In this document: one piece after another, positions 26,030-34,559 of the stretch
Layout of the letters: each line of letters begins with the position of its first letter
Position numbering within the stretch: the stretch's first letter is position 1
Assembly (NCBI GenBank): GCA_900317125.1
Contig: ONFR01000019.1
Location: forward strand, 1 to 44,798
DNA: 44,798 nt
From: an uncultured Bacteroidales bacterium
GTDB taxonomy: Bacteria > Bacteroidota > Bacteroidia > Bacteroidales > P3
Direction of reading: 5' to 3'
Program-made: the position numbers and the translations under genes
The notes under the pieces: model-generated
The model's database searches: none
The model's input: the letters and a program-made list of their open reading frames with translations, nothing else
What the model was told of the DNA's origin: nothing

Positions 26030-26680
26030 ATGACCGCACGACGTAAAGCCTTGACGATGGTACTCCTGTTGGGATATGGCTACGGCACTGCCCGCAGCCA
26101 GACCGACACCAACCGCGTCCCGCAGGCTCCGTCGCGTGTCTGGGCGGCCAACAATTTCCTCTCCAACATCATGCTGCCCTCCGAAGGGCTGAAGATATTC
26201 AATTTCCGCGACTACAACCCGCTCGAAGCGGTCATCGACTCCGCCGACCTCCTTATCGAAGAGGCCCGTCTCCATCTGGGCAAGCCTTACCGCTATGGCG
26301 GCAAGGGCCCCAAGGCGTTCGACTGTGCCGGCTTTGCGCGATATGTCTATCTCCAATTCGGCTTCACCCTGCCCGGGGGCTCGGTGCCTCAGTCGCGGCT
26401 GGGCCGCGACATCAAGGACCGGAAGAAACTGCAGCGCGGCGACCTCGTCTTCTTCCAGGGGCGTTCCGGCAAAGGCGGTGTAGGCCATACCGGCATCGTC
26501 ACCGAGGTGGACACCGCCACGGGCGTGTTCCGCTTCATCCATGCCGCCACCTCGACAGGGGTCATCCATTCCTATTCCACCGAGGAGTACTATGCCAAAC
26601 GCTATATCGGCGCCAGGCGCCTGCTGGGCGACCGGCAGAAGCCCGAAGAGCCTCTGCCCGGCCGCCGCCGCAAAAAATAA
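26030..26680 (+). CDS. Secreted NlpC/P60 family cell-wall peptidase
   Basis: This 216-residue protein has an N-terminal signal-like segment (~1-24). The NlpC/P60 domain starts near residue 80 (ARLHLGKPYRYGGKGPKAFDCAGFARYVY). The catalytic Cys is in FDCAGF, the His in GHTGIV and the third polar residue in the FIHAATS stretch. Such enzymes cut D-glutamyl-diaminopimelate bonds in peptidoglycan peptides. A basic tail (PGRRRKK) ends the protein. It starts 3 bases after the ligase-like gene, so translational coupling is likely. Its role in this operon could be wall remodelling for polysaccharide export, which is an inference. Confidence 0.9.
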   Translation: MTARRKALTMVLLLGYGYGTARSQTDTNRVPQAPSRVWAANNFLSNIMLPSEGLKIFNFRDYNPLEAVIDSADLLIEEARLHLGKPYRYGGKGPKAFDCAGFARYVYLQFGFTLPGGSVPQSRLGRDIKDRKKLQRGDLVFFQGRSGKGGVGHTGIVTEVDTATGVFRFIHAATSTGVIHSYSTEEYYAKRYIGARRLLGDRQKPEEPLPGRRRKK

Positions 26681-26706
26681 GAGGCACTCCTTGCAGGGTG
26701 CCTCTT
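26679..26706 (-). terminator. Bidirectional terminator between convergent genes
   Basis: AAGAGGCAC and GTGCCTCTT form a 9-bp stem. Read on the minus strand it is followed by ATTTTTTG, a better T run than on the plus strand. It probably ends the sigma-factor operon and may also serve the NlpC operon. Confidence 0.75.
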
Positions 26707-26731
26707 GGTTTACCTAAAAGAGAATAGTTTA

Positions 26732-28153
26732 TCAATCGTTGAATGCACGCAGGATGAGTCCCAGCTTGATGGGGTAGACCTCTTCTTTCATGTGCTGCAT
26801 GATGGGCAGGGTCGACATCTGTACGAATACCGATATGTGGGAGTAGTTCAGCGTCAGCCGGGCATCCAGTTTCAACGGGTTCATCATTGCCGACATATTC
26901 TCCACGTCGGACACCTTGCCCTGGTTCCGTGACGATTCGCCTTTGTGTTTCAGTCCCGTGTGGCGGCTGCTGTAGTTTAGCCCCGGGAGGGCTGCAACCC
27001 CGATGCTGAAATCGCTGCTGGCAGACGGCTTCCAGATAATGGAGATAGGAATGGTGAAGTAACGTGCCACCATGCGGGTGCTCCATTGGGCATCGCCTCG
27101 GTTGAGGCTGACAAAATCCATCGGGCCATGATTCGGCAACTCGATGAGCGACACGTAGTCATTGTTAAAGTGGTAGACGTCCGATGCATACCCTGCACCC
27201 ATGCCTATGCGGAAATGACGGCTGCACAAGGGATAGTATACCAGCTCCAGCTGGTAGGACGAGAAGTTGGTGCTGAGGCCGTAAGGACCCTGCATGGGGT
27301 TGAAGCCGTTCCACGGCCGCCTGCCCCAGTTGGTGAATCCCCACGCAAAGTCGAACTCCCATCCCCCATCGTAGAAGATGGATGACCGCTTCGCAGGCTT
27401 CTCCGGCTTTCTCGATGCCGACGCGTCCGAATCGTTGTATTCGGATTCGTCGCCCATATAGATGTCCACGTTCGGAAGGTGCCCGTAATTGATGGTGGCG
27501 TTTTCGCTTTGCGACTCGAAGATTTTGTTTATCCTCCCGCTGGGCAGCTTGGCGTTGGAGAAATCGTTCGATTTCAAGCTTACTGTATAGGAGTTGACGG
27601 GGGCGTTGAACTTGGCGTTTGAGAAGTCGTTGGTGGTGATTTTAATCGTGGTGGCACGAATGGTGTCAAGGTCTGTTGTCACCAGCACATTGCTGTAGTC
27701 GTTAGTTTTGATTTCCAGCATGTTTAGCTGGCTGTTGATATGCACCTCGGCGTTGGTGAAGTCGTTGGTCTCGATGGCCACGGAGGTGCCCATGTCCAGG
27801 TGTAGCTCCAGTTTGCGCCCACTGGGCAGCGACTCGATTTTCAGCTCTCCCGCCGAGGTGAGGCTGTAGGAGAATGTCTTCTTTTTTGATGGACGCGAGG
27901 TGGTGAGGAAGTTCAAGGTGTCCGGCACGATGACCAGATTGCAATAGTCCTCCAGCACCACCTTGCGGATGGGTTGGCTGAAGGTGATGCGGTACTTGTT
28001 GAGGGTGTCGTCAATCCCCTCTGCTGCCACTGCGGGGGTTGACAGCGTGTTGGTGTCGCGCTCGCCGGGTGCGGCATAGCTGGCTGGGCCTGCGATGGCG
28101 CTACTGCCAAGGCAACACATGATGAATGCCAAAGTGAAAAGTTTGCAGTTCAT
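26732..28153 (-). CDS. Outer-membrane beta-barrel protein with N-terminal DUF2807-like beta-helix repeats
   Basis: This 473-residue protein has a signal peptide (~1-21). Residues ~55-225 resemble the DUF2807 head domain and contain a ladder of repeats: TNDFTNA (~129), TNDYSNV (~150), TNDFSNA (~174), SNDFSNA (~195) and a weaker SENATIN (~216). The spacing is ~21-24 residues, as in a right-handed beta-helix. After an Asp/Ser/Lys-rich linker, residues ~265-473 look like an outer-membrane barrel (YQLELVYYPLCSRHFRIGMGAGYAS, then the C-terminal PIKLGLILRAFND). It is the last gene of the sigma/anti-sigma operon, 54 bases after the anti-sigma gene, so it is a likely target or sensor output of that system. 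Confidence 0.8.
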   Translation of the reverse strand: MNCKLFTLAFIMCCLGSSAIAGPASYAAPGERDTNTLSTPAVAAEGIDDTLNKYRITFSQPIRKVVLEDYCNLVIVPDTLNFLTTSRPSKKKTFSYSLTSAGELKIESLPSGRKLELHLDMGTSVAIETNDFTNAEVHINSQLNMLEIKTNDYSNVLVTTDLDTIRATTIKITTNDFSNAKFNAPVNSYTVSLKSNDFSNAKLPSGRINKIFESQSENATINYGHLPNVDIYMGDESEYNDSDASASRKPEKPAKRSSIFYDGGWEFDFAWGFTNWGRRPWNGFNPMQGPYGLSTNFSSYQLELVYYPLCSRHFRIGMGAGYASDVYHFNNDYVSLIELPNHGPMDFVSLNRGDAQWSTRMVARYFTIPISIIWKPSASSDFSIGVAALPGLNYSSRHTGLKHKGESSRNQGKVSDVENMSAMMNPLKLDARLTLNYSHISVFVQMSTLPIMQHMKEEVYPIKLGLILRAFND

Positions 28154-28207
28154 ATTGTTTATGTTTTATTGTTATTATTACTATGTTTGTTGTTTCTATC
28201 CAATGGG

Positions 28208-28972
28208 TTATAGCGATGCCAGTGCCACACGGGCCTCACCTTGAACCTTTAGCCTTTCGGCTCTCAGCCGTGCGCCGAGGCTCCGGCCGAAGGCAAATAG
28301 GCTCTCTAGGCCGCTTTCCGGCTCGGCGGTGGCAGTGTCCTCTTCCACCGTCACAGGTTCGGCTTCGGCCACCACATATATCTCATGGTGGATGACCACC
28401 GTTGGCTCGTCCTTGACTGGAACGGCAGGCAGCGGCGCTTCTGCCATGGGGGGCGCGGGCTCGGCGGCAACCACGTCGGCGGCCGGTGCGGGCTGGGCGC
28501 CCTCGGCCGGCGTGGCCGAGAGGGTGGAGACGCGTGCCGGGGTGTGGACGCGAGGGCGCTCTGCAGCCGTCGGGGCGGCATCCTCCACCGCGATAGTGGT
28601 CTCCGTGGCCGTGGCGGGTTGCTGATCGGGCAGGGGTTGGGGCAGCGTGGCTTGTGCCACCATCGGCCCTTCGGGAGTCCACGCGAGGGTAAGCCGCCAG
28701 ACGCCAGCCACCGCTGCTGCGGCCAGGCATGCCGCCACCGCCCACCGCCACAGGGGGACAACCCGCTGCTCGCGATGCATCAGGTGCTCCTTGTCGGCAT
28801 ACACCATCGGCGCCGCCTGCAGCTTCAGCCCCGGGTCGTAGAGGCTCAGCTCTTCGGCAAGGGCGGGGTGCTGCGCCGCAAAGGCCTCCACCTCGCGGCG
28901 TTCGCGCTCGTCCAGCTCGCCTTCGCAGTAGCGGTAGAACCACAGTTCGTAATTATCAGTTGTTATTGTCAT
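28208..28972 (-). CDS. Anti-sigma factor-like membrane protein
   Basis: This 254-residue single-pass protein has an N-terminal ~50 residues (NYELWFYRYCEGELDERERREVEAF) matching the cytoplasmic helical domain of small anti-sigma factors that hold ECF sigma factors. One helix follows at ~73-93 (LWRWAVAACLAAAAVAGVW). The remaining ~160 residues, presumably periplasmic, are rich in Pro, Ala, Glu and Thr and of low complexity. The last ~25 residues (AFGRSLGARLRAERLKVQGEARVAL) are basic and helical. The gene overlaps the sigma-factor gene by 17 bases, which fixes the pairing. No zinc-binding HxxxCxxC motif is visible. Confidence 0.75.
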   Translation of the reverse strand: MTITTDNYELWFYRYCEGELDERERREVEAFAAQHPALAEELSLYDPGLKLQAAPMVYADKEHLMHREQRVVPLWRWAVAACLAAAAVAGVWRLTLAWTPEGPMVAQATLPQPLPDQQPATATETTIAVEDAAPTAAERPRVHTPARVSTLSATPAEGAQPAPAADVVAAEPAPPMAEAPLPAVPVKDEPTVVIHHEIYVVAEAEPVTVEEDTATAEPESGLESLFAFGRSLGARLRAERLKVQGEARVALASL

Positions 28973-29450
28973 AGCCTAAAGCAATTAGTGTTTTCCTCAT
29001 CGATACACGGGCGCGATACAGATACACCGACACTTGTTTCTCGTCCACATGCAGTATCTCTGCAATCTCGTGGCAGCTGTATCCCTCCAAGTCCTTCAGC
29101 AGCAGGGCCGAGCGATGGATTTCGGGCAGCCTGGCGGCGGCTTGTTGCAATGCCTCGCGCAGGTCGAACCGCATGTCGGGTCCTGTGGTGGACGCTCCGG
29201 CCATGTCGAGGCGATTCTCCTCGTGCACCTTCCGGTGGCGGTGCAGGCTCATCGCCCAGTGGTGGACGCAGGTCAGCAGAAACCCTTTCCCCTTGGTCTC
29301 GTCCACGCTGTCGCGGTGCTCCCACAACGAAGCGAAAGCCTCCTGCACACCATCTTTCGCACACTCGCTGTCGCCGCAGCAGTGTACCGCAAAACGGTAC
29401 ACCTCGTCGGCCCAAAGCTTCACTCCGTTGTTGTATTCTTTCCGTGTCAT
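28956..29450 (-). CDS. RNA polymerase ECF-type sigma factor
   Basis: This 164-residue sigma-70 family protein has only regions 2 and 4. Region 2 includes YRFAVHCCGDSECAKDGVQEAFASLWEHRD. Region 4 includes LPEIHRSALLLKDLEGYSCHEIAEILHVDEKQVSVYLYRAR, a helix-turn-helix recognising the -35 element of target promoters. The ATG at 29450 is used rather than an in-frame start at 29477, because homologous proteins begin close to region 2. It heads an operon with its anti-sigma-like partner and an outer-membrane barrel. I see no TAnnTTTG element upstream, which fits transcription by an ECF sigma itself. The upstream 350 bases contain striking repeats. Confidence 0.88.
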   Translation of the reverse strand: MTRKEYNNGVKLWADEVYRFAVHCCGDSECAKDGVQEAFASLWEHRDSVDETKGKGFLLTCVHHWAMSLHRHRKVHEENRLDMAGASTTGPDMRFDLREALQQAAARLPEIHRSALLLKDLEGYSCHEIAEILHVDEKQVSVYLYRARVSMRKTLIALGYDNNN

Positions 29451-29612
29451 CTGCCTATACAACGCGCGAGAGCCCAAAATACTACAGCACCTGCAAAATT
29501 TTTTTTCCGACCGGCCTGTCTGGTTTGTGACAACGTGTTGGTTGCCAATTTGTAACGCCTGTTTCCCGATTTGGATTGTGGGTGGGTGTCCAGGTCGAAA
29601 TCTGCAGCATTT

Positions 29613-29764
29613 CGCTGTCGGGAGAGGTGCGACAGCGTCGGAATCCCCTGCCTTCGTTCAATCCAGCATCCTTATAGCTTCCTTACAGCATCGTTATCCT
29701 ATGTAATAAAGGATAACGATGCTGTAAGAACCCCCTAACGATACTGTATTGAAGGGCGTTAGGG
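29613..29764. repeat. Phased 11-bp repeats and perfect inverted repeats upstream of the sigma operon
   Basis: The gene-free stretch 29451-29799 contains CGCTGTCG/CGACAGCG (29613-29637). It also has three tandem 11-mers (AGCATCCTTAT, AGCTTCCTTAC, AGCATCGTTAT at 29665-29697). A perfect 19-bp inverted repeat has its left arm, CTTACAGCATCGTTATCCT, at 29682-29700 and its right arm at 29710-29728, with a 9-base loop. CCCTAACG/CGTTAGGG follows at 29733-29764. No T run follows on either strand, so they are not ordinary terminators. Spacing near one helical turn suggests protein binding, or they may be a mobile palindromic repeat. Confidence 0.85.
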
Positions 29765-29799
29765 TGTGTCGGAGTGGCGACAGGTGGGGGAGCGGGGGG

Positions 29800-30828
29800 T
29801 CAGCGCTGGGGTGCGACAATCTGCATGATGTCGTCCAGTCGGGGGGTGAGAATGATTTCGGTGCGCCGGTTGGCGGCTTTGTTGGCGGCGGAGTTGTTGG
29901 GGCGCAGGGGGGCGTATTCGGCGTGGCCGGAGGCTTCGATGCGGCGGGGGTCGATGGTGGGGCCTTCGCGCAACAGCAGTTTGACGATGGCTGTGGCACG
30001 CATCACGCTGAGGTCCCAGTTGTCTTTTACCGCCGTCGAGCCGTGGTAGGCGTCGTTGTCGGTGTGGCCCTCCACCATGATGTTGAGGTCGGTGTGTTCC
30101 TGCAGCTCCTTGGCCAGGCGTTTGATGGCCTCGACCCCTTTGCCAGAGACGGTCCAGCTGCCGGGGGCGAAGAGGAGCTTGTCCTCCATCGAGACGTAAA
30201 CCCTGCCGTTTTTGGTTACCACTTGCAGGCCTTTGTCGGCAAAGCCTACAAGGGCTTGCTCGACGGCGGCCCTGAGATGTTCGAGTTCGCGGTTTTTGGC
30301 CTCCAGGGCCTGTGTGGCCTGCTGGGTGTTCTGCTCAAGCTCGCGTTGGCGGCTTTCGAGGTCGCGTTGCTGCGCCAGCATCCGCTGTTCCTTGGCCTGG
30401 AAGGCGCGCTCTTTGTCGTTGAGCTCGCGTGTGCGCTGCTCGAGGAGTTTGTTCACTTTCGACAGGTCGCGGCTCTTGCCGGTGAGTTGCTGCATGTAGT
30501 TCTCCACGGTGGTGTCGTAGCGCAGTTGCAGGGCCGCGTAAGAGCGGTTGATGGAGGCCACGGTGGCCTCGCACTCACGGCGGGCGTCGGCCAGGTCGCT
30601 CATGGCCACGGTCATGGCTTGGCTTTGGCGCACCAGCTCGGCATTCTCTTCGCGCAGTTCCTGGAGCTCCTGTTTGGTGACGCTCCAGCTTTTCATCGTC
30701 TGGCTGTACTGGGATTGGAGGGATTCGTACTCGCGCATGGAGACGCAGGAGGCAAGGAGGAGGGTCGACAATGCCAGCACGAGGAGGCGGGACGACAGGG
30801 GGGTGTGGAGGGCGGCGGGGTGTTTCAT
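29800..30828 (-). CDS. OmpA-family peptidoglycan-associated lipoprotein
   Basis: This 342-residue lipoprotein has the lipobox L-L-A-S-C at Cys28. A long coiled coil (~35-200) is rich in Gln, Glu, Leu and Arg (LLEQRTRELNDKERAFQAKEQRM). The C-terminal OmpA domain (~210-330) includes the start LLFAPGSWTVSGKGVEAIKRLA, EGHTDNDAYHG, NWDLSVMRATAIVKLL and the diaminopimelate-binding NRRTEIILTP. It anchors the outer membrane to peptidoglycan, with the coiled coil probably spanning the periplasm. It is monocistronic on the minus strand, and I find no clear promoter element upstream. The repeats at 29613-29764 follow its 3' end. Confidence 0.92.
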   Translation of the reverse strand: MKHPAALHTPLSSRLLVLALSTLLLASCVSMREYESLQSQYSQTMKSWSVTKQELQELREENAELVRQSQAMTVAMSDLADARRECEATVASINRSYAALQLRYDTTVENYMQQLTGKSRDLSKVNKLLEQRTRELNDKERAFQAKEQRMLAQQRDLESRQRELEQNTQQATQALEAKNRELEHLRAAVEQALVGFADKGLQVVTKNGRVYVSMEDKLLFAPGSWTVSGKGVEAIKRLAKELQEHTDLNIMVEGHTDNDAYHGSTAVKDNWDLSVMRATAIVKLLLREGPTIDPRRIEASGHAEYAPLRPNNSAANKAANRRTEIILTPRLDDIMQIVAPQR

Positions 30829-30974
30829 GTTTGCTGTTTTGGCGGAGTGGGTCCGCGGGATATTGATTAAATATGTTCTGTATTAACGGCTGTGCAGTGC
30901 AATTATTGTGTGGGAGTTGGCGTTGAAAGTGCAGTTTTTGCATTTTTTGGTTTGGTGGATTGGCTATTTTTTTG

Positions 30975-30982
30975 TACTTTTG
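30975..30982 (+). promoter_or_regulatory. Promoter of the ClC gene
   Basis: TACTTTTG matches TAnnTTTG and lies only 16 bases before the ATG at 30999, leaving a very short leader. Confidence 0.78.
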
Positions 30983-30998
30983 CAAATCGTTTTTGAAC

Positions 30999-32801
30999 AT
31001 GCGTCGTTTCACTGACATATATAAGAAGCTGTATATTTGGCGTTTGCACCACATTTCGGAGCAGAACTACCTGCTGCTGCTGAGTGTGGTTGTGGGTGTT
31101 TTGAGCGGTCTTGCCGCAGTGGCGCTGAAGACGGTGGTGCACCTTTCGGGCAAGTATGTGATGTCGGTGGGCGGCGCCCATTTCGCCACAGGCGGCGGCA
31201 ATATCCTTATCCTTTTCGCGCCGCTGATAGGCATCCTGCTTACTGTGCTGTTTGTGAAGTATGTGATAAAGGGCGACATAGGGCATGGAATCCCTTCGGT
31301 GCTGCTCTCTATCTCGCGCCATAAGGGGGCGTTGCCTCCGAGGAACATGTATTCGTCGCTGGTGGCTTCCACGCTCACGGTGGCTTTCGGCGGGAGTGTG
31401 GGACTTGAGGCCCCTATCGCGTCGACGGGCAGTGCCATAGGCTCCAACGTGGGACGGTTCTTCCATGTGAGTGTGCGCGGCGTGAAACTGCTGCTGGGTT
31501 GCGGTGCGGCGGGTGCCATAGCAGGCATCTTCAAGGCTCCGCTGGCCGGTGTGCTGTTCACGGTGGAGGTGCTGATGTTCGACATGACGATGACCACGGC
31601 GGTGCCGCTGCTCATCTCGGCTTTGTCCGCCTCGACGGTGGCCTACTTCCTCATGGGGCATCAGGTGCAGTTTGTGTTCAAGGTGGCTGAGGACTTCACG
31701 CTGGGACAGATACCGTTCCTTGTGGTGCTGGGGATATTCTGCGCGTTCAGCTCGGTCTATTTCCTGCGTTGTACGGACAAGGTGGAGTCGTGGTTTTCGC
31801 GTTCGCGCAGCTGGGTGCTGAAGTGGATTGTCGGCGGGGTGTCGCTGGGTGTGATGATTTTCCTGTTCCCTCCGCTGTACGGCGAGGGCTATTGGGCGCT
31901 GACCGAGTTGCTTAACGGCAGCAACGACGATGCGCTGTTTGCCAGCAGTGTGTTCAACACGTTCCGCGACAACGGCTGGGTGGCTCTGGCCATCCTGTTT
32001 GTGCTGATCATGCTGAAGCCTGTGGCCACGGCCACGACCATTGGCAGCGGTGGCGTGGGCGGTACTTTCGGCCCCTCGCTGGTGGTGGGCGGATTGAGCG
32101 GCTATTTCATTGCTGCCCTGGGCAATTATATAGGGCTGCCGCCGCAGTCGACGGCCAATTTCGCCTTGGTGGGCATGGCTGCGGTGATGACCGGCGTGAT
32201 GCATGCCCCGTTTATGGGGGTGTTCCTCATTGCCGAGATTACGGGAGGGTATGCCCTGATGGTGCCGCTGCTGATTACGGCCACGGTGACGTATATCTGT
32301 GTCCAGCCGTTTGAAAAGCACTCCATCTATGCCCGCAAGCTGGCGCAGAAGGGCGACTTGCTGACGCACAACAAGGATGCCTCGGCCTGGCAGCTGATGG
32401 ATTTGAAGAAACTGATAGAGACCAACTTTGCCACGGTGCCGTCGGACGGAACACTGCGCGACGTGGTGGAGGCTATCAAATGCTCGAAACGCAATCTCTT
32501 CCCGGTGTTGGATAAGGAGGGCCATTTCCTCGGCCTTATCGTGATGGATGACCTCCGGCACTTGATTTTCGATTCGGAGCTTTACGACAGCACCACTATC
32601 AAGGAGTTGATGATGACCTTCGAGGACAAAGACCTGGTGCACCTGGGCGACTCGCCGGCCGAAGTGGTGAAGAAGTTCCAGCTGAGCAACCGTTACAATC
32701 TTATCGTCGTGGACGAAGAGGGCAAGTATCAGGGTTTCCTGTCGCGGGCCAACACCTTCTCGGCTTACCGCCGGTTTATCTCGGAGAGTTCGGAAGAGTG
32801 A
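30999..32801 (+). CDS. ClC-type chloride channel/transporter with CBS domains
   Basis: This 600-residue membrane protein belongs to the ClC family. Selectivity-filter segments are present in diverged form: GHGIPSVLLSI (for GSGIP), GGSVGLEAPIASTG (for GREGP, keeping the gating Glu) and GGVGGTFGPSLVVGG (for GxFxP). The core spans ~20-440 with about a dozen or more helices. Two CBS domains follow (~460-580, FATVPSDGTLRDVVEAIKCSKRNLFPVLD, then NLIVVDEEGKYQGFLSR), as in many prokaryotic and eukaryotic ClCs that sense nucleotides. The start is the ATG at 30999; upstream codons to 30960 overlap the promoter. Whether it is a channel or an H+/Cl- exchanger is undecided. Confidence 0.94.
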   Translation: MRRFTDIYKKLYIWRLHHISEQNYLLLLSVVVGVLSGLAAVALKTVVHLSGKYVMSVGGAHFATGGGNILILFAPLIGILLTVLFVKYVIKGDIGHGIPSVLLSISRHKGALPPRNMYSSLVASTLTVAFGGSVGLEAPIASTGSAIGSNVGRFFHVSVRGVKLLLGCGAAGAIAGIFKAPLAGVLFTVEVLMFDMTMTTAVPLLISALSASTVAYFLMGHQVQFVFKVAEDFTLGQIPFLVVLGIFCAFSSVYFLRCTDKVESWFSRSRSWVLKWIVGGVSLGVMIFLFPPLYGEGYWALTELLNGSNDDALFASSVFNTFRDNGWVALAILFVLIMLKPVATATTIGSGGVGGTFGPSLVVGGLSGYFIAALGNYIGLPPQSTANFALVGMAAVMTGVMHAPFMGVFLIAEITGGYALMVPLLITATVTYICVQPFEKHSIYARKLAQKGDLLTHNKDASAWQLMDLKKLIETNFATVPSDGTLRDVVEAIKCSKRNLFPVLDKEGHFLGLIVMDDLRHLIFDSELYDSTTIKELMMTFEDKDLVHLGDSPAEVVKKFQLSNRYNLIVVDEEGKYQGFLSRANTFSAYRRFISESSEE

Positions 32802-32822
32802 CGGTCGAACGGCCGTTTTGGA

Positions 32823-32853
32823 TTGCAACGGCAAGGCCGTTGCAAGTTTTTTT
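32823..32853 (+). terminator. Terminator of the ClC gene
   Basis: TTGCAACGGC and GCCGTTGCAA form a perfect 10-bp stem with loop AAG, followed by seven T residues. Confidence 0.95.
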
Positions 32854-32876
32854 ATTGCCGAATCACATTTTTTTTG

Positions 32877-32884
32877 TATCTTTG
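32877..32884 (+). promoter_or_regulatory. Promoter of the M28-like gene and probably the genes after it
   Basis: TATCTTTG after a T run, 72 bases before the ATG at 32956. No other promoter element is obvious between here and the gldFG, DUF4340 and surE genes. Confidence 0.8.
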
Positions 32885-32955
32885 CTTGATTGTATCATGC
32901 ACTTATTGTGCAACAATTATTTTATTATCAGTAAAATAAAATATTATCAATAATA

Positions 32956-34482
32956 ATGATGCTCATGAAAATGAAGAAGTTCTTTGCCGTGATGGCCCTT
33001 TTGGCTGTAGTAGCCCCCGGTGTGGCCGGCGCACAAGAAGAAGTTATCAAGGACACTCTGCTCCGTGCCAATACGGACACGCTGATGAAGCATGTCCGCA
33101 CATTGGCTTCGTCGCAATATGAAGGCAGGATGGCCGGTTCGCAGGCGTATCTGGATGCCGCCAACTATTGTGCGGCAGTGCTGTCGTCGTATGGCGTGAA
33201 ACCCTTCCAGGACGAGTGGGGCCAGTATTTCCAGGTGGAGTATAACGAGATTGAGAACTGCAATTTCTATACGTATGTGAATGACAATGATGTGAGAGTG
33301 CAGTATGTGCTGGGACGCGACTATGTGTGTTCGAGCATGACGGGTCGCGGCTATACGAATGCGCCCGTGGTGTTTTGCGGATGGGGTATCGACCACCATT
33401 CGTTCAACGAGTATGCCAAGGTGGATGTGCGCGGCAAGGTGGTGCTTTGCATCAGCGGTGTGCCCGAGTTCCTTCCCGGCAAGCTGACAGCAAAATACAG
33501 CACACTCCGCGACAAGGCCGACGTGGCCCGCAAGCACGGTGCTGTGGGTCTTGTGTGCATCAATATGTCCGAGAGCTGCCGCCCCTACGAGGTGCAGCAC
33601 TGGGCATGGTGCGGCGAGGGTTCGCAACAGATGACCTTCCCCGTGGTGCAGCCCACGCGCGAGATGGGTGCCGCCCTGCTGGCCGATGAGCAGATGACCC
33701 TCGACTCGGTAGTGAATACCCTGATGGAGGAGATGACCCCGCATTCGTTCCATCTGCGCAAGAGTTTTGAAATCAATATCAATGCGAAATACCGTCCCAA
33801 CGCCACCACCGCCAATGTGGTGGGTGTGCTGCCCGGACATGACGATAAACTGAGGAATGAGTACATCGTAGTCGGCGCACATCTGGACCATGTGGGTATC
33901 CAGGGAAACACCTGCCTCTTCCCCGGCGCCAACGACAATGCCAGCGGTGTGGCCGCAGTGCTGGAGACCGCCCGTCTGCTGACGCTGTATGCCCCCAAGG
34001 ACATTGAGTACAACAAACGTTCGATAGTGTTTGTGCTGTTCTCGGGCGGCGAGCTGCAGAATCTGGGCTCGAGTATCTTCGTGTCGAATTTCCCGAAGCT
34101 GCGCAATGTGGAGTGCTTTATCGGCGCCGAGTGCATCGGACAGGGCGACAGCATACAGCTGCTGGGCAACAAGCGTTTCCCCCTGCTGTGGAATATCGCT
34201 GCCCGCAATGACTCGATTTCCACCAAGAGCCTGGTGAAGGGCTACCGCACGATGCCCAAGGGCGATGCCGCTCCGTTTGCACAGATAGGAATCCCCTCGG
34301 TGGTGTTCACCGGCTACATGGGCAATCTGAACGACCATGTGCCGAGCGACATCTCGGAGAATATCGACCGTGAACTGTTGACCAAGAATGCCAGCCTGAT
34401 GGCGGAGCTGATTTACGAGCTTTCGTTGGGCGACTATCAAGGCCGTTCGCAGCGTTCGCGCCGATTCCAATTCGACGAGTAG
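32956..34482 (+). CDS. Secreted M28-family peptidase-like protein, catalytic Glu replaced
   Basis: This 508-residue exported protein has a signal peptide ending near GVAGA-QE. A PA-type domain is inserted at ~130-250. The M28 metallopeptidase fold has GAHLDHVG (His309, Asp311), GANDNASG (Asp327) and the last ligand His in NDHVPSD. At the site of the F-x-G-E-E-x-G-L-x-G-S motif the protein reads FSGGELQNLGS (362-372). The zinc ligand Glu366 is present, but the general-base Glu is Gly365. The codon is GGC, two changes away from a Glu codon. It may therefore be inactive as a peptidase or use another base. Several in-frame ATGs lie at the 5' end (32956, 32959, 32965, 32971); the first is used. 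gldFG starts 77 bases downstream. Confidence 0.9.
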   Translation: MMLMKMKKFFAVMALLAVVAPGVAGAQEEVIKDTLLRANTDTLMKHVRTLASSQYEGRMAGSQAYLDAANYCAAVLSSYGVKPFQDEWGQYFQVEYNEIENCNFYTYVNDNDVRVQYVLGRDYVCSSMTGRGYTNAPVVFCGWGIDHHSFNEYAKVDVRGKVVLCISGVPEFLPGKLTAKYSTLRDKADVARKHGAVGLVCINMSESCRPYEVQHWAWCGEGSQQMTFPVVQPTREMGAALLADEQMTLDSVVNTLMEEMTPHSFHLRKSFEININAKYRPNATTANVVGVLPGHDDKLRNEYIVVGAHLDHVGIQGNTCLFPGANDNASGVAAVLETARLLTLYAPKDIEYNKRSIVFVLFSGGELQNLGSSIFVSNFPKLRNVECFIGAECIGQGDSIQLLGNKRFPLLWNIAARNDSISTKSLVKGYRTMPKGDAAPFAQIGIPSVVFTGYMGNLNDHVPSDISENIDRELLTKNASLMAELIYELSLGDYQGRSQRSRRFQFDE

Positions 34483-34559
34483 CCTCGCGACGGGGACATG
34501 GAGCCGCCTATCACTTGTTTGACAACTGACGTATAACTAATTCTTTTAATTTACTGAAC

